Source: Jackrogersella multiformis (Eukaryota; Ascomycota; Sordariomycetes; Xylariales; Hypoxylaceae). Taken from it: a stretch of 64,000 nucleotides of DNA. The notes beneath the pieces were generated by a model. It saw nothing but the letters and a program-made list of their open reading frames with translations. It was not told where the DNA came from and did not search any database. The position numbers and the translations under genes were made by a program. Location of the stretch: NCBI GenBank assembly GCA_902806575.1, contig CADCXD010000018.1, positions 2,666,001 through 2,730,000 on the forward strand. The letters are read 5' to 3'. Positions 58,647 through 64,000 of this stretch are shown here, one piece after another. Numbering within the stretch: the stretch's first letter is position 1; every line of letters starts with the position of its first letter.

Positions 58647-59539
58647 TTTTTTGTTCTTTTGTATGATAGCATTGCATTCTATGATACCATCCGGTACTCA
58701 GGGACCGTGTATATATTTACGCTATCTGAAGGTATGATGTGGCTCGGGCGGGATAGATAGATCTGGGCTTGGAAAAGGCATCTGAAGCAGGTCCTAATCA
58801 CGATGCTGGTTTATGATAGAGCTGGAAGGCACTGAAGTTTATGGCCTCTGGGTCTGGGGGCTTCCAACACTTGCTGCTGGCATGCAGAGATGATACCCAA
58901 TAAGTGATTATTTTGGAACTATGGGAGGCTTCATTGTCAGGTCAAATTTTAATACGGTGTTGCTCTGCGGTTAATGAAACACATTGAATTTTGAGTTACC
59001 GGGGTTGCATTTGTGCTATTTCCAATATTATTGAATAACATCGCTTTAGCAGGTATGTACTAGGTACCTATGTACTGAAGTAATGAAGATTGTATGTAGG
59101 TACCTAGGTAAACAATGAAGAAATATTTATGAGCTACGTGTTGTACCTATCGTATACCTCGTTGATCAACTACAATTATTACTAATCAGCATTCGCACCT
59201 TCCTCCTCCGCTACTGCCGGTTTGGGGGACTTAAGAATCAAGCTTATCGGGGCCTTGGGTAGGGGTCGATTACAGTTGTTATCGAGCTGGCAGCAGCTGG
59301 TCCCACTCCGTCAACGCTATAGTGGGGACCCTTACCTAGGTACCTTACCTTACTTTTCGAACATCAGCTGCATCTAGACGATTTCCATTCTCACTTACCC
59401 AGTTTCCTACTTTCGATACCTAGGTACTAGGTAATCATTCAACACACATCAAACATTTCCTTCGTTTTCCAGAAAACACTTCACATTCAACCAATAATAC
59501 GGCGATGAAGAAAAGTCGGCGATTTTATTCCGGTTCACA
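58647..59539. other. Intergenic, phytase promoter
   Basis: The stretch contains TACCTAGGTA motifs near 59064, 59098-59110, 59334-59344 and 59419-59428. No supported gene. Confidence 0.5.
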
Positions 59540-61146
59540 ATGGTCTTTACCGACTTGAGACGCCAGCTGATGGCCTTCGTGGCCAGAGGCCAGTACGAAT
59601 ACACTCCGCTTGCTGGAAATGTCCCTCACACTCATGCGTCCAAGCGCACTACACGCTGGGTCAATCGACCAACTGCTACCCTCAGGTTGGCTATGGTGGC
59701 CATGTTCTGCCTCTTGATGATCTCACTCTCTGCAAGTTTCATGTATGTTGTGTACGCCGTTAGGGTGCAACATAAATCATAAATAGCTCACCTTGTGCTA
59801 ACTGCGATATTCTATCTAGGGGATCTATGTCGGCGCAACCATGTAGTGGTTCCACTCGTGACCGTCACTGCAGAAAGGATGTTGCTCACTCATGGGGCCA
59901 ATACACATCCTTGTTCTCCGTCCCCTCTGAGATTTCACCAGCTACCCCCAACGGTTGTGAGGTCACTTTTGTCCAAGTCCTCTCACGTCACGGTGCGCGT
60001 GACCCCACAGAACACAAGTCCTTAGCCTACGGTAATCTTGTTGCTCGCATCCACGACAGCGTGGACGACTACGGAAAGGATTTCAAGTTCATCAAGGACT
60101 ACAAGTACACCTTGGGCGCTGACCAGTTGACATCCTTTGGCAAGCAGCAGATGACGGACTCTGGCGTCGACTTCTACGAGCGATACAAACATCTAGCTGG
60201 CAGTAACTTACCATTCGTGCGCTCCTCTGGCCAGGAGCGTGTTGTCGAATCTGCACAGAAGTGGGCGCAGGGCTTCCACCAAGCACGATTAGCAGATAAG
60301 AATTCCCACACACCAGATGAATACCCCTATCCCATCCTGATCATCCCCGAGAGAGATGGGGTCAACAATTCACTAAGTCCCAATCTTTGTCCTGCATTTG
60401 AGGACAACCGACATGAGAGTGATGGCGGGCAGGATGCTTGGGTCGAGAAATTCGTGCCAACCCTAACTGAAAGATTGAACCAAAACCTGCCGGGAGCCAA
60501 TCTGACTGACGAAGAGACTATCTATGTGATGGACCTGTGCCCTTTTAACGCCGTTGCCGGTGATAAAATCAAGATCTCTAAGTTTTGTGAATTATTCACA
60601 GTGGATGAATGGAGTGATTATGATTACTATCAGTCACTGGGCAAGTGGTATGGCTATGGGAATGGCAATCCTCTCGGACCAACCCAGGGGGTCGGCTTCG
60701 TTAACGAATTACTCGCAAGACTCACCGGCCAACCTGTTGTCGACCAAACAACCACCAACTCGACACTTGACGGGTCTGAGTCTACGTTCCCCTTCGGTCG
60801 TCCATTCTACGCGGACTTCAGTCACGACAATGATATGATGGGCATTTATGGCGCCCTCGGTATCTACAACATCACGGAGTCACTACCCAGAGATCGTAGA
60901 ATCAGTGCGCAAGAGGCTAAAGGATTCTCGGCTAGTTGGGCCGTCCCGTTCGCAGCGAGATTGTACGTGGAGAAGATGACATGCCGAGGAGATGAGGAGG
61001 AGCTCGTTAGAATTCTGGTCAACGACCGAGTTATACCCTTGCAGAATTGCGGTGCTGATGCGTTGGGACGTTGCACGCTCAGCAGGTTTGTCGAAAGCCA
61101 AAGCTTTGCGAAGAATGGTGGACATTGGGATCAGTGCTTCGTTTGA
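59540..61146 (+). CDS. PhyA-type histidine acid phosphatase, membrane-anchored
   Basis: Phytase/acid phosphatase that removes phosphate from phytate or other phosphomonoesters outside the cytosol. Two exons (59540-59742, 59820-61146) give 509 residues. The catalytic motif is RHGARDP (124-130, where Aspergillus PhyA has RHGARYP), and the proton donor is His402-Asp403 in ADFSHDNDMMG. PhyA-like blocks are SLGADQLTSFGKQ-type GADQLTSFGKQQMTDSG, GNPLGPTQGVGFVNELLARL and RILVNDRVIPLQNCGADALG. Instead of a cleavable signal peptide it has a 48-residue hydrophilic head and an internal hydrophobic helix (LRLAMVAMFCLLMISLSASF, about 49-68), so it is probably a type II membrane protein with its catalytic domain outside or in the lumen. 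The ectodomain Cys pattern fits PhyA. Confidence 0.92.
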
Positions 61147-62419
61147 TACCTCGCAGCTTGTTGCCGAGATTCTACACATGTAGTTCTTCATATGAAGAGA
61201 AAGCCGCCGCTTCAAGTTCTACATTATGACATCCCTTACTTTGCGTGGTTTGATGTGTATCGTTGCGATTCGTGATTCTTAGCAGATACAGGGTCTGCAG
61301 AAGCATCTGGACTGCATACAGCATACTACCTAGTTACTCAACGAGAACGTACGTGAATGTCCGACATCGCTAGCCCCTTATTCGAACGTGTCAACGCAGG
61401 ATTCTAATAATAACCTTCTTCAACGGCCATACCGTCATTCTTTACATGGCCCGAAAGGTGTTTGTCACAAAGCGTAAGAATTAATATGGTTAGGCAGATT
61501 TTCTGCACAAGTGGTGAGAGAACTGAGACATAACGAGGCTGAGGAGCAGTGCAGTAACGTTATCGCGGTCTTGATAGGCTTGAGTAGGCCCTTAAGGTGA
61601 GACAACTCTAGCAGTTTTTGGAGGCTTATCGGCTTGCATTTCCATACTATGTAGCGTACAACGGCAGAATGATTAGCACAACTATTAGTGTGCACAGGCC
61701 ACATCCCGTTAGATTCAGCGCCGTCTTTTATTAAATGGGGATACCTACTTTTTGTGGTTCCAAATGCACGTACCCTATAGAGAGCCGTGTAATATTCCTC
61801 ATAGCCGGATCCACTGATTAAAGCAAGGGCCTGCACCTAAATTAGGTAACTCCAGTTCGTACAAGCGGACAAGCAGGCAAGGTATGCATCTTGCTAAGTG
61901 TGGGCCCCACCTAAAACGACCCAAAGCTTCCAGCAAGACCCGCAGAACCCGATTAGGTACCTACACTAACCTACACTAACAAGAACAGAAGGAACACGCC
62001 GCCGGAAAGAATGTGCTACTCTCCATGTATTCAACGTACCTACCTCATCCAACGCATCCAATGTAAATCTACTTTTCAGACCCTAGACCTGGACCTAGAC
62101 CTGGACCTTCACATCATGTCATCAGCCTCAACTCCCAACTTCGCATTGTAAGACATACTGACGACCACCGACCTTGGAAGACAGCACCCCTCTCATTCCC
62201 CTCGTTCTCCTACGTCTTCTGTCGTCCTATCAACCATCACCCCACAACAACATCCGCACCCCATCCCTTCCTTCGTTCTCTTTAGCTGCGCTACCTCTTC
62301 GATCTGATTTACCCGACCATTCGATCCGTCGGTTTCGGTCGGTCGATTTTGACGATCCTTGGGCCCCAAAAAAAGATCACGCATACCGAACGGACCGCAG
62401 TCCGTATTCGCGACCGAAG
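61147..62419. other. Intergenic, phytase 3' to last gene leader
   Basis: The 123-codon minus-strand frame at 61465-61836 shows no family. A repeated CCTAGACCTGGA motif lies near 62083-62104. The last 150 bp are C/T-rich and likely the promoter and leader of the next gene. Confidence 0.45.
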
Positions 62420-63421
62420 ATGGTCAGCCCCGTCGGAACCTTCTTCATAGTTCTGTTCGTGCTGCTGATCGTCGCCGCCGTCGGCTGGATCGTCTTCACC
62501 CAGCTGCGCGCAAGGCGGTTAGGTGTAAGTGCCCGATTTCTCGTCCTCTCTATACCCAACCACTACGCTCTATCCCCTCCCCCCTCTTCTCTGCATCATG
62601 TCTGTCTTACAATACGGACATGACCGGACCGACTCCCCATCCTCTCCCCTCGCTTCCCTTTCTCTCCTCCATAGCCATAACCATACCCTGTATCAAACCG
62701 GCCACCGAATCAGCTAACCTAACCGACCTTCGTTACTCTGCAGCTCCCCGCCCCACCACTCTCATCGTACATCCCCTTCGTACACTCCTCGCCCTCGTCC
62801 TCGTACGGGCCCCCGCAGCCCGCGCCGGGCGGCATCCGGGCCTGGATCAGCGACAAGATGCGCGCGCTCCGCGGCGGCGGCGGCGGCGGCAGCGGCGGCA
62901 ACAACCGATCGGCGACGGGCGCGGGATACGAGCGGCCCTCGCGCCGCGGCTTCGGAGCCCTCGACCCGGACGACGCCTGGGACACGCGCGTGGGCCACGA
63001 GGCCGACGCCTACTACGGCTACAGCGGACACGAGGAGCAGGAGCTCGGCCTGCGCCCGCATAACCAGGGCCAGCAGCAACAGCAACCGTACCAACAGCAA
63101 GGGCAGGGCAACACGTACAGCGGCGCCGGGTACAACAACAACAATAACAACAACAACGCCGCGACCCTTGGCGCCGACGAACCGCGAGGGCGCACCCGGA
63201 GCCGCGGCCCCGGCGTCGGACTAGGCGCCGACGGCGCGGGCGCAAGCGGCAACCGCAATCCGTTCGACGACGACGCCGCCGAGCCGAGCAACATCAGCCT
63301 GCGCGGCGTGAGCCCCAGGCCCATCGACACGGCCGCCGCCGCCGGCAAGAAGGGCGCCGTGGCGCATCTGCGCGACAGCCCGACGTCGGAGCGCAGGTCC
63401 ATATTTAGGGAGGAGGTCTGA
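62420..63421 (+). CDS. Small single-pass membrane protein with Gly/Gln/Asn-rich tail
   Basis: Two exons (62420-62524, 62744-63421) give 260 residues. The short N-terminus is followed at once by a membrane helix (TFFIVLFVLLIVAAVGWIVF, about 7-26) and a basic QLRARRLG, then LPAPPLSSYIPF. The tail contains polyglycine, RRGFGALDPDDAWDTRVG, Gln- and Asn-runs and ends NPFDDDAAEPSNISLRGVSP and RRSIFREEV. I associate this layout with the fungal family annotated as "acid phosphatase-like", but no phosphatase motif is visible, so that name should not be read as function. The last intron is 219 nt. Low-complexity repeats may vary in length. Confidence 0.75.
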
Positions 63422-64000
63422 GGTGCCGGCGCGTCCGGGGCGTTCGCGTTCGCGTTCTTGTTCTTGTTTCTTGGTATTTAGGCATGTGGCGCGAGCGACG
63501 TTTACGGCACGGCACACAGCACACGGTTGATATAATGTGTAAACTTGAGAGGCAGGGAGGAGAGAATGTCTATCTCTACGGAGGGGAGGGGGCCGAGGGA
63601 GGGTGCTTAATTCCTTCCGCCACGGAAGAGTGATTTACGAACAGGAGACGGGGGTTCTCACGAGGGGGGTGTCTTGGCCTGCCTAGGCGCACATGTCGGA
63701 GGAGGAGAGGAGTCACGGCGTTTCGGTTCGTCAAAGGGGAAAAGGAGGGGCGTCTGCTCCCGCGTGTATCTTAGGTCCTAGGGACCGCTGTTCTGGTCAA
63801 ATGCTTGGGGCGTTCTGGAGGGGGCTGCTTCAATACGAGATGGATGCATCGCGATTTCTGTTCAGTTTTCTTCTCTCTCTTTTTTTTTGGCTGCTTATGC
63901 GGCTGGTGATCTGTGGCATTTGTCTGCGTAGAGTGTGGAAACGTAGATTCTGGTTGTGATGTAATGACTACATGCTACAGACTACATTTACTAAAGTCGT
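63422..64000. other. Right-edge 3' flank
   Basis: Purine-rich tracts and an open frame of 88 codons (63693-63959) without family resemblance. Nothing supported. Confidence 0.45.

Noticed and set aside
61465..61836. 123-codon open frame on the minus strand
   Set aside because: No homology that I can see, no splice partners, atypical composition for this genome's genes.
63693..63959. 88-codon frame at the right edge
   Set aside because: Gly/Arg-rich then hydrophobic by base composition; lies in the 3' flank of the last gene with no motif.

Overview
This is nuclear DNA from a filamentous ascomycete, most likely a Sordariomycete. Evidence: short introns of about 50-180 nt with GTRNGT donors and CTAAC/CTGAC-type branch sites; a compact gene layout on both strands; fungal-specific families (ATP25, SH3-domain membrane protein, S1/P1 nuclease, PhyA-type phytase, Cys-rich secreted protein); and many copies of the palindrome TACCTAGGTA between genes. 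I could not identify the species. I assembled about 22 protein genes. Every complete spliced model closes in frame; only the transporter at the left edge has an unresolved 5' end. I saw no rRNA gene, convincing tRNA gene, CRISPR array or intact transposon.

Layout. 0.6-2.5 kb: MFS sugar transporter with a GC-AG intron and a 5' end that may be damaged. 3.3-6.7 kb: V-ATPase subunit c'' (VMA16), divergent from the tRNA-aminoacylation cofactor ARC1, then a Cys-rich secreted protein. 8.6-15.8 kb: mitochondrial RNA polymerase RPO41, divergent from ATP25. 17.0-19.8 kb: S1/P1 nuclease, tail to tail with exopolyphosphatase PPX1. 20.4-25.3 kb: VPS15. 26.7-28.9 kb: SH3 membrane protein. 28.9-34.3 kb: 5.5 kb without recognisable genes. 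34.3-39.6 kb: a 90-residue membrane protein, divergent from mitochondrial ribosomal protein mL44, then a cPLA2-like lipase with an organelle-type N-terminus. 40.6-42.2 kb: unknown basic protein. 42.9-53.5 kb: metabolic and accessory genes (old yellow enzyme, pyrroline-5-carboxylate reductase, amino-acid permease, APH-type phosphotransferase, alpha/beta hydrolase). 54.0-63.4 kb: SEC62, an unknown proline/serine-rich protein, a membrane-anchored phytase and a small single-pass membrane protein.

How the genes relate. Most are independent housekeeping genes. There is a loose mitochondrial theme: RPO41 transcribes mitochondrial DNA and ATP25 supports expression of mitochondrially encoded ATP synthase subunit 9, and these two share a 727-bp intergenic promoter. 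mL44 is a mitoribosomal protein and shares a 457-bp promoter, carrying a three-copy GC-rich motif, with the small membrane protein. S1 nuclease, phytase and PPX1 all release phosphate, but nothing in the sequence shows that they are co-regulated. I found no convincing new multi-gene system. The best leads are gene-structure oddities (a 12-nt microexon carrying a zinc-ligand histidine, an exon consisting only of ATG, a GC-AG intron, a uORF that overlaps its start codon), the Cys-rich secreted protein, the membrane-anchored phytase, the promoter motifs and the intergenic palindrome family.
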